Source: Planctomycetota bacterium (GTDB taxonomy: Bacteria > Planctomycetota > Planctomycetia > Pirellulales > Pirellulaceae). From it: DNA of 64,000 nt. The stretch's first letter is position 1; each line of letters begins with the position of its first letter. Position numbers and translations under genes: made by a program. The notes below the pieces were generated by a model. That model did no database searches, was not told the DNA's origin, and saw only the letters and a list, made by a program, of their open reading frames with translations. Positions 8,974 through 19,325 of the stretch are shown piece after piece. Where the stretch lies: positions 124,001 to 188,000 of the forward strand of contig JACNKX010000038.1 of NCBI GenBank assembly GCA_014381825.1. The letters are read 5' to 3'.

Positions 8974-10479
8974 CTAGAAGTCGACCATGAAGCGGGTACC
9001 AATAATTTGGTAGTTGCCTGCTGTGGAACCGTTGACGTCCGCATGGTTGGTGATGTTTCCGTTGATATAGTTCAACTGGACCTTTGAGTAGGGAGTCCAG
9101 AACCAATTTAGTCCGGCAGTGAAGTTTGTCCCTTCTCCGCCAAGTACGTTTTCGTCGGAAATATCGAGATAGGAGTATCGGGCGGCGAGTTGCCATGCCC
9201 CCATGCCCGATCCACGCCCCCCGCAGCAGCGATCGACCAAGAAGAAGTTTTCAAATGGCTTGACGCGACCAAGCGTTCCGGACGTTCGCGTGTATGGCTG
9301 ATGCTCTCCGGTCAGGAAGTACGACAGGTAAACGTACCCGCCGTGAAAATGCAGGTCCGCTGCGGCCTCACGTTGAGACCAATTCGACTGGTACTCGCCC
9401 ACGACTTGAAACGCTCCCACGTTGACGATCCCCTCGAAACCGACGATTTCGTAATCCGAAATCCCGACGATGCGACCCGTGTTGAGCCAGCGACTATCGG
9501 GCCGGGCTTCGACCCGTGTTCGAAAACGCCCATCATTACTGTTGGTGTCAGCTCCGACATTATCTCCGTCGGGCCTAGCGTACATGCCCGAAACAGCCCA
9601 GTGGAAGTAACCACGTCCGCCCGATGATTCGTCATACCACGGACTTGACGACAGCCGAAAGTTGCCGCTTAGCTGTAACGAGTCGCCGATGAATCGTCCG
9701 TCCGTGGCGGTATTCTCTAGGCTGTAAACACCATAACGCCAATGATATTTCTCGTTGGCTGTGTATCCGTAAGCGGCCAGACCGACTCGGCGTGCATCTT
9801 CGTTAAAGGCTTCGACAACGAAGGGCCGTTCCATGAAAACGTTGTAGCGACTGCTGTTTAGATGATCCAAGCCAATCGGACGCTTTTGGCTTCCCAGCAA
9901 GACGGTTTGATTGAATGGGAGTTCTTTCCAGCCCAAGTACACATCTTTATATTCGGGCGTTCCGGGATTGTTGACGTCGAACTCGAGCTTATACAACATG
10001 GTGTCGAGAATGTCGCCCTGCATACCTAGACGGATGCGGCGAAAGGCGAAGCGATCTTCAACGTCGGTTCCGTTGATCGCTGCCGCGGGCACCGTCGGCG
10101 GGTGTTCGAAATCAGAAATTCCAGAGGAATGCTCCGGGAAACCCCAGTAGTCGGCGTGGATTCGACCGCTCCATTTGATCGTCGGTTTGCCTGATGCGCT
10201 GCTACCTTTTTCAGAACCCTTGGCGTACAAGTACTCTTCCAGTTCGGCGAGACGACTCTCGACGGCAGCACTTGTCGCCACATTGTAGAAGCTCGCACCA
10301 TTGTCGATTGGAGGTAGGCGATTCGTCTCGAGCTGCTGAAGCCTCGCCTCTTGCCGAACGACGACATCCTGCAAGCGTTGGTAATCCTCCAATGTGGGTT
10401 GCTGTGCCGATAGCCTCCCAATTGCTCCTAGACTCATGCAAAGGGCGATAAGCCCTCGAAGACAGAAATGAAAACGCAT
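8974..10479 (-). CDS. OprP/OprO-like phosphate-selective porin family protein
   Basis: The protein has 501 residues; ATG 10479 is preceded by AAGGAAC. A signal peptide ends at RLSA. A short coiled coil follows (YQRLQDVVVRQEARLQQLE), as in trimeric porins that tether to the cell wall. After that comes a long beta-strand-rich region with many alternating aromatic strands (KLEFDVNN, YHWRYGVYSLEN) and a C-terminal strand ending in F (YQIIGTRFMVDF), as outer-membrane barrels do. The KRPIGLDHLNSSRY segment is typical of the pfam07396 family. Substrate selectivity cannot be judged. It is the first gene of the operon with the Cys-rich protein. Confidence 0.85.
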   Translation of the reverse strand: MRFHFCLRGLIALCMSLGAIGRLSAQQPTLEDYQRLQDVVVRQEARLQQLETNRLPPIDNGASFYNVATSAAVESRLAELEEYLYAKGSEKGSSASGKPTIKWSGRIHADYWGFPEHSSGISDFEHPPTVPAAAINGTDVEDRFAFRRIRLGMQGDILDTMLYKLEFDVNNPGTPEYKDVYLGWKELPFNQTVLLGSQKRPIGLDHLNSSRYNVFMERPFVVEAFNEDARRVGLAAYGYTANEKYHWRYGVYSLENTATDGRFIGDSLQLSGNFRLSSSPWYDESSGGRGYFHWAVSGMYARPDGDNVGADTNSNDGRFRTRVEARPDSRWLNTGRIVGISDYEIVGFEGIVNVGAFQVVGEYQSNWSQREAAADLHFHGGYVYLSYFLTGEHQPYTRTSGTLGRVKPFENFFLVDRCCGGRGSGMGAWQLAARYSYLDISDENVLGGEGTNFTAGLNWFWTPYSKVQLNYINGNITNHADVNGSTAGNYQIIGTRFMVDF

Positions 10480-10800
10480 AAGTGTTCCTTCGTGAGCAGT
10501 TCAGTAACGCATTGGCTGCACTTTGCTCGGATGTGGGATTGAGGCTTGCAACCGAACACGCAGTGTGAACGGTCGGTGACGGCTGTAAGTGTTGTGTTCC
10601 TAAATACAGTCGGTCCGATGAGATTGCATGGAATGTTAAGATTGCGAGGGCCGTAACGATTTATCCGGGCTTCGGTTCGCACAACCTAGAGAACCGTCAC
10701 AACCGGAACACCCTGAGAAACTTTATTAGTTACGAAATCTTTACCGGATGGTGGAGACGTGCGTCTTCCCGGTGTCCAATCCGCCTGGTGTCCAAGCCGA
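10480..10800. other. intergenic, 321 bases
   Basis: This lies between the porin start and the end of the TolC-like gene, both minus strand. I see no convincing ORF, RNA or repeat. It must hold the porin promoter, but no clear -10/-35 pair or Pho-box-like repeat stands out. Confidence 0.5.
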
Positions 10801-12435
10801 CTATTGAATCGCCCAGCCGAGCGCCCGATGCAAGCGGAACTGCGCGGCGTTGTAATCGACGACCGTTCGCACGTATTCCCGGCGGGCTTGGTCAAGAGCT
10901 TGAATCGCTTGGAGCGTTTCGATTGGCAAGCCAACGCCTTCCTTGATCCGAGTCGAGTTGCGATCATACGATTCGGTTGCAGATTTGACGGCGGATTCGG
11001 CAACATCGATCTGGCCTTGTCGAGATAGAACTTGGGCATGCGCGACATTGATCTCTCTTGCGACACGATCCATTAAACGGACTTCTTCGAGTTGTCGTTG
11101 CTCGTAGACCGACCTTCGCTCGTCACGGGCCGCTCGCTCGCCGAAACCAAAATTACGCAACTCCCAGAACGCCACCGCATCGAAGTCGAAACGATGCTCC
11201 GAATTTCCCAAGTTCCCACCTAAGCCACCGCCAAACGAAGTTTCACTCATTCCCAATAGAACGCTCGGCAACAGAGGTGCGAAGCGTTCACGTTCGTAGC
11301 GGCTAACCGCCTCGCTAACCAAATGACGCGCTTCGCCTAATTCCGGGCGATTCGCCAAGCCCAGGGCCAAAAGTTCACCCGGCGCCATACCTGGCTCGAC
11401 GAGGTGCAGCGGAACGACGACAGGCTCGGTGGTAAGGACCCGAGTTGTTGGCTCCGCGCTGAGCGCCTCGACGAGCCGAGCATTCGCGACTTCCACGGCC
11501 TCTTCGGCACGCGAGGTATCGTTCTTTCGAATCGCTGCCTCGGTCTTCGCACGATCGGCATCCGCCTGGGGCCCCTGCCCTGAATCCGCAAAGCTCATCG
11601 TGAGTTCGGCCAGTTGGGTCGCATTGGCAAGCGTTTCGTTAGCAACGGCTCGCAATTGTTCTGCCCTCAGCAACTCCAGATAGGCGAGAGCGCCTTCGAG
11701 TAACGCATCGTTGACTGCGGCATCCACTGCGTGACTGCGTGCGGATGTTGCATGTTCATTAATGCGGGGCTGGAATAACGCGTCTGTTGCATGAAACCGT
11801 GCGACGACACCAGGTACGGGCGTTGTTCCAGCTCCAACCGCACCGACGCCAAGCCCGCCTTGCATGGACGAACGATCAACATCAACGATTCCACCACCCG
11901 ATGTCTGCAAGTTGCCATCGTGATGGTGATAGCTGACTCCGGCGCGGATCGAAGGTACCCACAGGACCTTGGCACCAGCAAGCCGAGCGTAAGCTTCTTC
12001 GTATCTTGCGGCGGCATGAACGATCATCGGATTCTGTCCCGAAACCAATGCCAGTGTCGACGTCAAATCGAGCTGCATCGTGGGTACACCAGCGAATCCA
12101 AGCTCCTCGCTGCCGCCTTGTCCTAACGCTTCAGCAACACTTCTAGGTCGCAGGCCGCCCGAAGAGCCGGTAATGGTCGGGTCTGCCGCTGGCAGCAGTT
12201 GCTCCGTTTCTGATGCTTCCTGCAAGGCGACCAAACGAACGGGCGTGCTGTCACGCGTGCGAGAAAGCTGAGGCAGTCGCTGCAGTCTTGTTTGACTTGG
12301 CAATTCGACGACAACTCGTTGGGCCCTGGAAGCCGTGAGTTGTTGCCCGACACAACCAGTCAATGTAGCTGCTGCCGTGCAGCAGACTCCCGCAAAGAGT
12401 CCTTTTAGCAGAGAACATCGATCGCGGCGTTTCAT
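10801..12435 (-). CDS. TolC-family outer membrane efflux lipoprotein
   Basis: The protein has 544 residues. The signal ends in a lipobox (ATLTGC), so it is a lipoprotein anchored through a Cys near residue 28. A linker of about 90 residues is followed by two OEP repeats of long amphipathic helices, with LDLTSTLALVSGQNP at the first helix, a large middle, then ANRPELGEARHLVSEA starting the second repeat. It would form the trimeric outer-membrane channel. It is divergent from the adaptor and pump at 12708-17183, with 272 bases between, so the three probably make one tripartite RND efflux pump controlled from the shared intergenic region. Confidence 0.9.
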   Translation of the reverse strand: MKRRDRCSLLKGLFAGVCCTAAATLTGCVGQQLTASRAQRVVVELPSQTRLQRLPQLSRTRDSTPVRLVALQEASETEQLLPAADPTITGSSGGLRPRSVAEALGQGGSEELGFAGVPTMQLDLTSTLALVSGQNPMIVHAAARYEEAYARLAGAKVLWVPSIRAGVSYHHHDGNLQTSGGGIVDVDRSSMQGGLGVGAVGAGTTPVPGVVARFHATDALFQPRINEHATSARSHAVDAAVNDALLEGALAYLELLRAEQLRAVANETLANATQLAELTMSFADSGQGPQADADRAKTEAAIRKNDTSRAEEAVEVANARLVEALSAEPTTRVLTTEPVVVPLHLVEPGMAPGELLALGLANRPELGEARHLVSEAVSRYERERFAPLLPSVLLGMSETSFGGGLGGNLGNSEHRFDFDAVAFWELRNFGFGERAARDERRSVYEQRQLEEVRLMDRVAREINVAHAQVLSRQGQIDVAESAVKSATESYDRNSTRIKEGVGLPIETLQAIQALDQARREYVRTVVDYNAAQFRLHRALGWAIQ

Positions 12436-12707
12436 GTGCTGTTACCGACATTTAGCGATTTATCAAATCCATCGCCAGAACCTGCGTTGGTCCTACCAGG
12501 CTAAGAATGCGTACTTACCGGATCTTTCTTCGATCCAGAACGCCCGCCAAAACCACTAGTTTTGGCACGGCAAGTACAAGTGTGACAACGCCTACAATCG
12601 GACGTCGCTACCAGCGGTTTAGCTTGCGAGCGGACAGGGCCCAAACTAATCTGAATGGATTAGGAAGACGTTACGCCTTCGGTCGTATAGATAGAAAGAC
12701 GAGAAGT

Positions 12708-14027
12708 ATGACTCGTAATCGAATTGCTGGGTTCGCCCTGGCTTCGGGCATAATTCTTGGTGCAGCCATCGGCTGCGATCACCCGGTCGCCGTTCCAGTC
12801 GCAACAACTGCGACAACTCGCTCGGTTCCGACAATCGCCGTATCGACTCAGTCCGTCGAAAGAACGGCGACGCAACCGGCGACCGTCCACGCTTTTCATG
12901 AAGCCCGAATCTTTGCCAAGACATCGGGATATGTCTCGAAATTGAACGTGGACATTGGATCGAAAGTCGAAACTGGCGACGTGCTAGCTGTTGTCAAGAT
13001 CCCTGAAATGACCGCGCAAATGGGTCGTGAAGAAGCTGCGATCCTGCGACTTACGGCCGGCGTCGCGCAAGCCAAGGCACAAGTCGCGGTCGCCGAAGCC
13101 CGCTTGATCTCCGCTGATTCGACGCGACAGCAGGCGGTGGCTGAAGAGCAACGAGCGAATGCTCAACTAAAAGCGGACGAAGCCGAGCACGGGCGTGTCG
13201 CGGATCTCGTCAAGCAACGCGCCGTCGCGGATCGACTTTTGGACGAAGCAACGAATCGGCTAGAAGCAGCTCGTGCGGCGAAGGCCGCCGTGACCGCAAC
13301 GACCGCTGCCGCCGCCGCAGAAGTCGAAGTTGCCAAAGCTCGTCGAGCAGCAGCCGAAGCTGACTTGTCCGCAGCCAAGGCTGATGTCGAAGTTGGCAAG
13401 ATGCGACGAAGAGAGCTCGAAGCTCTGATGAGCTATGCCGAAATTCGCAGTCCGTTTGACGGAATTGTTGTCGAGCGACATGTCGAGCTTGGCGACCTTG
13501 TCCGCAATTCACAGAACAATGCGACGACCAAGCCCTTGTTCGTCGTTGCTCAAACTAACAAGGTACGCGTTCGCGTCGCCATTCCTGAACGGGATGCTCC
13601 ACTAGCCAACGTTGGCGATACGGCGAGTATCACACTGCAAGCGCTGCCGGGCGAATCGTTCTCTGGAACCATTTCAAGACTAGCTGGCGGCTTGGAGCAA
13701 AGTACAAGAACGATATTGGTCGAGATTGATCTGCCGAACGACGACGCAAAGCTGATCCCGGGCATGTTCGGACAGGCGACCATTTTGCTTGATGAACGAG
13801 CTGACCAAGTCGCTCTTCCAGCATCAGCCGTGCGGTACGACGAGAAGGGACGCAGCTATGTTTACGTCGTTGATAGCGATGAAACGATCCAAGTTGTGGA
13901 TGTTGCGACCGGAGTTGATGACGGGCACCACATTGAAATCACATCAGGCTTGACCGGACGCGAACGCGTCGTTGGTCCGCTGCTGCAGCGACTGTCCGCC
14001 GGGCAGAAGGTGCATGTCGAAGGGTAA
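12708..14027 (+). CDS. RND efflux periplasmic adaptor lipoprotein (HlyD/MFP family)
   Basis: The protein has 439 residues. ATG 12708 was chosen because it begins a lipoprotein signal with lipobox AAIGC; the open frame runs upstream to 12507 but that part reads as random. A biotinyl-lipoyl half (KTSGYVSKLNVDIGSKVETGDVL) leads into a long Ala/Glu-rich coiled coil of roughly 160 residues. The second lipoyl half (AEIRSPFDGIVVERHVELGDLV), a beta barrel and the membrane-proximal domain follow. It bridges the inner-membrane pump to the TolC-like channel. It is followed after 6 bases by the pump gene. The coiled coil is Ala-rich and longer than in AcrA. Confidence 0.92.
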   Translation: MTRNRIAGFALASGIILGAAIGCDHPVAVPVATTATTRSVPTIAVSTQSVERTATQPATVHAFHEARIFAKTSGYVSKLNVDIGSKVETGDVLAVVKIPEMTAQMGREEAAILRLTAGVAQAKAQVAVAEARLISADSTRQQAVAEEQRANAQLKADEAEHGRVADLVKQRAVADRLLDEATNRLEAARAAKAAVTATTAAAAAEVEVAKARRAAAEADLSAAKADVEVGKMRRRELEALMSYAEIRSPFDGIVVERHVELGDLVRNSQNNATTKPLFVVAQTNKVRVRVAIPERDAPLANVGDTASITLQALPGESFSGTISRLAGGLEQSTRTILVEIDLPNDDAKLIPGMFGQATILLDERADQVALPASAVRYDEKGRSYVYVVDSDETIQVVDVATGVDDGHHIEITSGLTGRERVVGPLLQRLSAGQKVHVEG

Positions 14028-14033
14028 GTGAAT

Positions 14034-17000
14034 ATGTTTCTCGTTCGTTTTGCGCTGCGCAACTCGTACGCAGTCGTGGCTCTCGCAATCGGGTTATGTC
14101 TGTTGGGCGCCGCTGTGGTGCCGCTGTTTTCCATCGACATCTTGCCCGACTTTAAGAAGCCCGTCGTCGTCAGCTACTTCTCGTATCCTGGTCTGCCCAC
14201 AGGCGAGATGGAGAAAAGTGTTACATCTCGCGTCGAGCGAGCGCTAACATTGGCGGGGCGAATCGAGCATCAAGAGTCGCGAACGATGCCGGGCGGAGCC
14301 ATGATCAAGGTGTTCTTCCAGCCCGGCACGAACCCGAGTTCGGCCATGAACGACATTGTCAATCTCGAAGCCAGCGACATGTTTCACTTGCCTCCAGGAA
14401 TCGAGTTCCCGTTCACGCTGCGTAGCGAACCAGCAAACTTGCCGGTCGTCCTCGCCGCGATCTCCGGGGAAGGCCTAAGCGAGAAAGAGCTGTACTCCAT
14501 CGGATACTACGCAGTGCGTAACAAAATGGGTGGGCTAAAGGGTGTACAGATTCCACATCCGTTCGGTGGCAAGTTCCGTCAGATGATGATTTACGTCGAT
14601 CCGCTCAAGCTACAGTCTTTCGGGCTCAGTGCGAGAGACGTCGTCACCGCGATACGAGACTCCAACTTGGTCATGGCTGCCGGGACAGTGAAGCTCGGCG
14701 GCTCGGAGTATCAGCTTCATCCCGTCAACACTTTGCCGACGGAAGAAGACATCGACAATGTTCCAATTGCGGTTCGCGACGGGCGTCCGATCTTCATTCG
14801 CGACGTTGGCTACGCGAAGGACGATTCGGCGCTGCAGTACAACATCGTTCGCGTTAATGGCAACCGCAGCGTCTACTGTCCCTTGCTGCGGGAACCGGGC
14901 GAGAACACGATTGCCTGCGTTGATCGAATTTACGAAGGGATTGCCACAGAAATTCCGAAGATGAAGGAGCGCGGCGATATTCCTGCGGCAGCAGAAGTCA
15001 CGCTCGTCAGTGACCAATCATCCTATATACGCAATGCGATGCGCAATCTCATGTACGAAGTGGGACTTGGTGCTCTGTTAGTCGCGATCGTTGTGGGGGC
15101 ATTTCTACGCCAGCTCAAACCAGCGTTGATCATTGTCGCAACGATCTTGTTGTCGATCTTGGTCGGAGCGCTCGCATTCTACTTCACCGGCCAGACACTG
15201 AACGTGATGACGCTCGGTGGAATTGCGCTAGCCGTAGGGACGGTCGTTGATGCGGGCATTGTTGTCGTCGAAAACATCGTGCGACATCTTCGCATGGGCA
15301 AGACGTCAGTCGACGCGGCTCGCGACGGAGCCAACGAAGTCGCGGGTGCTGTGTTTGCCGGTACGGTGACAACGCTAGCGGTATTCGTCCCAGTGATCTT
15401 CTTGTCCGGAATGATCCGATTTCTCTTCGAGCCACTTTCGACCGCCGCCACGATGACAATCGGAGCATCGTACTTTGTCGCCATGACCGTCGTGCCCGCC
15501 TACTGCGCACGGTTCATGCGTAGCGGCACTCGTGAGAACGTCGAGCTGCAATCCGAAACGCCAGCTGGATCTGACGAGTCCGCCCATAGTACTTACGGCT
15601 CTCTCCTCTCCGGAGTCTTACGTCTGCGATGGCTTGTTGTTCTGGTCACGTTAGTGCTCGTCGGCGCATCGGCATTGTTGCTGCCTCACATCGGCACGGA
15701 ATTGTTCCCCAATGTCGATGCCGGTACGTTTGAGATCCGCATGAAAACGATCCCCGGCACTCGACTCGAAGATACAGAGACCTTAGTCGCGAAGATCGAA
15801 GAGACGATTAAGGAAGTTGTCCCAGCCAACGAGATCGAAGCGTTGATATCAAACATTGGATTGCCGGTCGGAAAGGGCGCGGGATTCTCGACGATCCTCA
15901 GCCCCAATTCGGGGCCGGACACCGCTTTTCTCGTTGTAAACTTAGTCCAGAGCGGCCGCGGGACGAGTTCTGGGCGCTATGTCGAACAACTGCGCGCATT
16001 ACTTGCGGAGCGGTTTCCTCGAGAGCAGTTTCTCTTTACTTCGGGGAGCATTGTGAACGCCGCGTTGAACGAGGGTGCCCCTACGCCGATCAGCGTCCAG
16101 GTATCGGCCGGTACGTTGGCTCAGTGCCGGGACACAGCAGAACAGATCGTCAACGTGGTCAGCCAAATCCCCGGTACGGCTGATGTGCAGATAGCGCAAT
16201 CCCTGGACTATCCACAGCTTGATATCAAAGTCGATCGTACAAAGGCACGTTACCTCGGACTAAGCCAAGAGGATGTGGCGCAGTCGATTCTGACTGCGTA
16301 TGGGTCCAGTATCGGCTACTCGTCAACGATTTGGGTCGATCCAAAAAGCGGGACGGACTTCTTTATGGGCGTGCAATACGAGAACAACGCGACGCGTTCC
16401 CTGGACGAGATACGCAATCTTCCATTGTCCATTGACGGTCCAAACGGCCCCGTCACGATTCCGCTCTCGAATGTGGCGACGATCAATCGCGTAAACATCC
16501 CTGCCGAGGTGAAGCATTACAACATCTCGCGAGTGAATGATGTCTATGTGAATGTGGTTGGACGCGACGTTGGTTCCGTTGCCGCAGACGTGGAACGGGC
16601 AATCGCCGAGATCGAATTCGCGCCCGGCGTCGCAGCAACACTACGCGGCCCTGTCGAAACAATGAAGAGCGGTGCCAAATCACTGGGGCTAGGAATCCTA
16701 GTCGCTATCGTGCTTGTCTACTTAGTGATGCTTGCTCAATTCAAATCGTTCGTCGACCCATTGATCATCATGCTGGCCGTTCCGCTTGGCCTGTCCGGAG
16801 TGCTGGCGGGTTTGTATCTGACAAACACCACACTCAACATCCAATCGCTCATGGGGACGTTGATGATGATTGGCGTCGTCGTCAACAACAGTATCTTGTT
16901 GGTTGAATTCGCCAATCAACTACGTGAACGAGGCTATAACTCACGCAACGCTGCATTGACCGCCGCAAGCGTGCGACTGCGGCCAATCTTAATGACATCG

Positions 17001-17183
17001 CTCACGCTCGTCGCCTCGATGGCACCGCTCGCGATCCACTTGGCTCCAGGTGGCGAAGCCATGATTCCGCTCGCCCGAGCCATGATTGGTGGCATGGTGG
17101 TATCGACGATATTGACGCTGTTCCTCGTCCCGTGCGTGTACACGATCGTGAAACGTGACTCTATTCGGTCGGCGACCGCTTAG
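14034..17183 (+). CDS. RND efflux pump permease (AcrB/MexB-like)
   Basis: The protein has 1049 residues. ATG 14034 sits 9 bases after AGGG; the GTG at 14028 is an in-frame alternative. It has the normal RND layout: TM1, a large periplasmic loop, TM2-6, TM7, a second loop and TM8-12. Visible markers are LPDFKKPVVVSYFSYPG after TM1, GGIALAVGTVVDAGIVVVEN in TM4 with the proton-relay acidic residue, and MIGVVVNNSILLVEFANQLRERG. The absence of heavy-metal-pump motifs suggests export of organic compounds rather than metals. The last 23 bases overlap the convergent small gene at 17161. Confidence 0.92.
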   Translation: MFLVRFALRNSYAVVALAIGLCLLGAAVVPLFSIDILPDFKKPVVVSYFSYPGLPTGEMEKSVTSRVERALTLAGRIEHQESRTMPGGAMIKVFFQPGTNPSSAMNDIVNLEASDMFHLPPGIEFPFTLRSEPANLPVVLAAISGEGLSEKELYSIGYYAVRNKMGGLKGVQIPHPFGGKFRQMMIYVDPLKLQSFGLSARDVVTAIRDSNLVMAAGTVKLGGSEYQLHPVNTLPTEEDIDNVPIAVRDGRPIFIRDVGYAKDDSALQYNIVRVNGNRSVYCPLLREPGENTIACVDRIYEGIATEIPKMKERGDIPAAAEVTLVSDQSSYIRNAMRNLMYEVGLGALLVAIVVGAFLRQLKPALIIVATILLSILVGALAFYFTGQTLNVMTLGGIALAVGTVVDAGIVVVENIVRHLRMGKTSVDAARDGANEVAGAVFAGTVTTLAVFVPVIFLSGMIRFLFEPLSTAATMTIGASYFVAMTVVPAYCARFMRSGTRENVELQSETPAGSDESAHSTYGSLLSGVLRLRWLVVLVTLVLVGASALLLPHIGTELFPNVDAGTFEIRMKTIPGTRLEDTETLVAKIEETIKEVVPANEIEALISNIGLPVGKGAGFSTILSPNSGPDTAFLVVNLVQSGRGTSSGRYVEQLRALLAERFPREQFLFTSGSIVNAALNEGAPTPISVQVSAGTLAQCRDTAEQIVNVVSQIPGTADVQIAQSLDYPQLDIKVDRTKARYLGLSQEDVAQSILTAYGSSIGYSSTIWVDPKSGTDFFMGVQYENNATRSLDEIRNLPLSIDGPNGPVTIPLSNVATINRVNIPAEVKHYNISRVNDVYVNVVGRDVGSVAADVERAIAEIEFAPGVAATLRGPVETMKSGAKSLGLGILVAIVLVYLVMLAQFKSFVDPLIIMLAVPLGLSGVLAGLYLTNTTLNIQSLMGTLMMIGVVVNNSILLVEFANQLRERGYNSRNAALTAASVRLRPILMTSLTLVASMAPLAIHLAPGGEAMIPLARAMIGGMVVSTILTLFLVPCVYTIVKRDSIRSATA

Positions 17184-17442
17184 GAAGCTGTGACCAGAAC
17201 GCTTCAGGATGCTGGCGTTGCGTTTCGCGGATACTGGCTTCCCAACGCCCCATTCCTTCGTGGTCGCTATAGAAGAGTGCGGCAGGATCGATTCCGTTCT
17301 CGTTGAGATGTTTGATCCGAGCTTGGACTGTTGGCATTCGTTCGAGCCGTGGAAGCACCAAGCCCCAGATGACCACAATTGCAGCGAGAGCCAGACTAAG
17401 GCGTTGCCAACGCGCTCCCCGCTCTCTTGAAGTTAGGTTCAT
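17161..17442 (-). CDS. small membrane protein downstream of YeiH-like transporter
   Basis: The protein has 93 residues. A basic N-terminus is followed by one membrane segment (LSLALAAIVVIWGLVLP, about residues 15-31) and a soluble tail of about 60 residues. It begins 10 bases after the transporter stop on the same strand and overlaps the convergent pump gene by 23 bases. The tight spacing and the signal-anchor layout argue that it is real. I recognise no family. It could be an accessory subunit of the transporter; that is inference from position. Confidence 0.65.
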   Translation of the reverse strand: MNLTSRERGARWQRLSLALAAIVVIWGLVLPRLERMPTVQARIKHLNENGIDPAALFYSDHEGMGRWEASIRETQRQHPEAFWSQLPKRSPTE

Positions 17443-17452
17443 GATTTTAACT

Positions 17453-18856
17453 TTACTTCCCGAGAGACGCAGCAGCTTGGGGGAACACCTTTTCGAACAT
17501 GAGCCAAGCCATAAAAAGAGTTAGACACAAATTGAACGATTGTCCGACGACGTACAAGATCAATGGCTTGCCACCTTTGAAGAACTTTGCCAGCTCCTTG
17601 AAGTTTGTCTCCAATCCGATACTTACAAAGGCCAAGCAGAAAAACCAACCTCGAAGCGTTTTCGTACTCCCCTTGATTACTGCGTCGACAATCGCGGGCC
17701 CGTTATCAACGGAAGCATAAATGCACGAGAACACGATCGAAGCGGCAACAAAACCCAGGATAAACTTTGGAAATCGCGTCCAGATCTCGCCGACGCTCGG
17801 CTTGGGACCGTCCTTATCGCGTTCGATGTAGACGACCCAAAAGACGGCGACAAAAAACGCTACGACTCCAATCAGAATGTTCTGAATCATTTTTACGGTC
17901 GCTGCCACTTGCAAAGCTTCTTCGCCCAGCATCGAACCTGCGGCAGCAACCGCCCCTGTCGCATCAATGGTCCCGCCCATCCACGCACCGCCGAGTACTT
18001 GGCTGATCCCCATCGCGTTAATAACAGCCGGCATCAAGACCATCATCACGACGGTAAACGAAAGCGACATACCAATTGCGAGAGACAGCTCTTCCTTTTT
18101 AGCCTTACACGCAGCGGCTGTTGCGATCGCGGCCGAGACGCCACACACAGACATGTCGGCTGAGATGACCATGTTCAGTGACGGAGAGTCGATTCCAAGA
18201 ATCTTCTGCCCGAACCAAAACGTCGTGACCAACACAATGGGCGTCACCACCCACGCAACGAAGATTCCCGGAACGCCAAGCGTCAGAAGACGGCTAAACA
18301 AAACCTCCGCACCAAGCAGAACGAGGCCAGTTTTGATGAAGAACTCGGTTCGCACAGCCGGTTTAGCCCAGCTAGGCGTTCCGATCGTATTGCTAATCAG
18401 CAGCCCAACCGCCAACGCCCACAATGCATACTCCAGATTGTAGCTCTTGACGACTTTTTGGCCGGCAAGAATGTACGCCAGCGTCGCAAGTAAGAAGATA
18501 AAACAAAACCCGATCGCGAACGAAGTAAATCCTCGTCCCATCACCAAAGAGCCAAGGCCGAATGCCACGCTCGAAACTACCAACACACCGACGACACCTT
18601 GAATCGAATTCGATTCTCCCGCGACGAAGATCGAATCGATGGGATTCGAAGACCAACTGCCTGGTTTTGCGAGCCATGACTTCAGCGGGTTGGCTGGGGC
18701 GTCAGCACTGCCGGCTACGAGAACGCTCGCCAAGCAAAACGCCAGTAGCCCGCCGCCGATCCATACGGCCCACCAATCTTCGGAGCCAAGCAGAGAGTTT
18801 GTACCGGTTGTTTGCGAAGCGTCCGAGTCCAACTGCGGGCCATCAGTGGTGCTCAT
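17453..18856 (-). CDS. YeiH-family putative sulfate exporter/transporter
   Basis: The protein has 467 residues; ATG 18856 is preceded by AGGA. About eleven membrane segments are seen. Family landmarks of pfam03601 (Cons_hypoth698, YeiH) are present: [65 protein letters not shown] and [16 protein letters not shown]. Members are annotated as putative sulfate exporters on limited evidence. A substrate linked to sulfonate or sulfate metabolism fits a genome rich in sulfatases, but that is conjecture. It is divergent from the sulfatase at 19326 and is followed by a small membrane protein. Confidence 0.88.
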   Translation of the reverse strand: MSTTDGPQLDSDASQTTGTNSLLGSEDWWAVWIGGGLLAFCLASVLVAGSADAPANPLKSWLAKPGSWSSNPIDSIFVAGESNSIQGVVGVLVVSSVAFGLGSLVMGRGFTSFAIGFCFIFLLATLAYILAGQKVVKSYNLEYALWALAVGLLISNTIGTPSWAKPAVRTEFFIKTGLVLLGAEVLFSRLLTLGVPGIFVAWVVTPIVLVTTFWFGQKILGIDSPSLNMVISADMSVCGVSAAIATAAACKAKKEELSLAIGMSLSFTVVMMVLMPAVINAMGISQVLGGAWMGGTIDATGAVAAAGSMLGEEALQVAATVKMIQNILIGVVAFFVAVFWVVYIERDKDGPKPSVGEIWTRFPKFILGFVAASIVFSCIYASVDNGPAIVDAVIKGSTKTLRGWFFCLAFVSIGLETNFKELAKFFKGGKPLILYVVGQSFNLCLTLFMAWLMFEKVFPQAAASLGK

Positions 18857-19325
18857 ATATCCTGCCTAGCAAAGGTGTTTGTGTTATTGCTCGTCTTGAA
18901 TCTAATCGCGAAATCCTAATCCAAGTCGATCCAAGAAGAAAGACGCGCGCGGCTCGCCTCGGCGTTGGAGCTCGACGCGTTCCAGAAGTGTTATCAGAAT
19001 AGAAGCGACGGGCGTCGCTCAAGAAGACGATCCTCGGTCAATTGAACGTTCGTTGTTCGTTGTCTGGAAATGGCTTATAGTGCGAAGTTCTGGTTCGAGT
19101 CCCGATCGGTCATAATTGATGAAACGAACCGGACAGCGGCAGGCTCTTCTTGCCGATGACCGTTCGCCAAGCAAAAACGATCAAGGAAGTCCTTGAGGCA
19201 CACAAGGCGGACAAAGCGTGTGCATGTACGGCACGAACGCATTGCACAGAAGAAAAAGACCAGGAAGCTCGGCTTTGCGTTTGGAAAGCTGTCCCTTCGC
19301 AGTTTCACGTCGGAAGGTAACTAGA
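18857..19325. other. intergenic, 469 bases between divergent genes
   Basis: No convincing ORF or RNA gene is seen. It separates the YeiH-like transporter (minus) from the sulfatase (plus). The only notable element is the promoter-like pair at 19053-19081. Confidence 0.5.
19053..19081 (+). promoter_or_regulatory. possible sigma-70-type promoter upstream of sulfatase
   Basis: TTGTTC (19053-19058) and TATAGT (19076-19081) are separated by 17 bases. The -10 element matches consensus at 5 of 6 positions, the -35 only at 3. It would give a leader of about 240 bases before GTG 19326. This is weak evidence. Confidence 0.25.

Noticed and set aside
12507-12707. Upstream extension of the RND adaptor
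   Set aside because: The added 67 residues look random and precede a clear lipoprotein signal at ATG 12708.
18857-19325. Riboswitch or small RNA in the long divergent region
   Set aside because: No conserved aptamer sequence was recognised and the short inverted repeats seen are no better than expected by chance.
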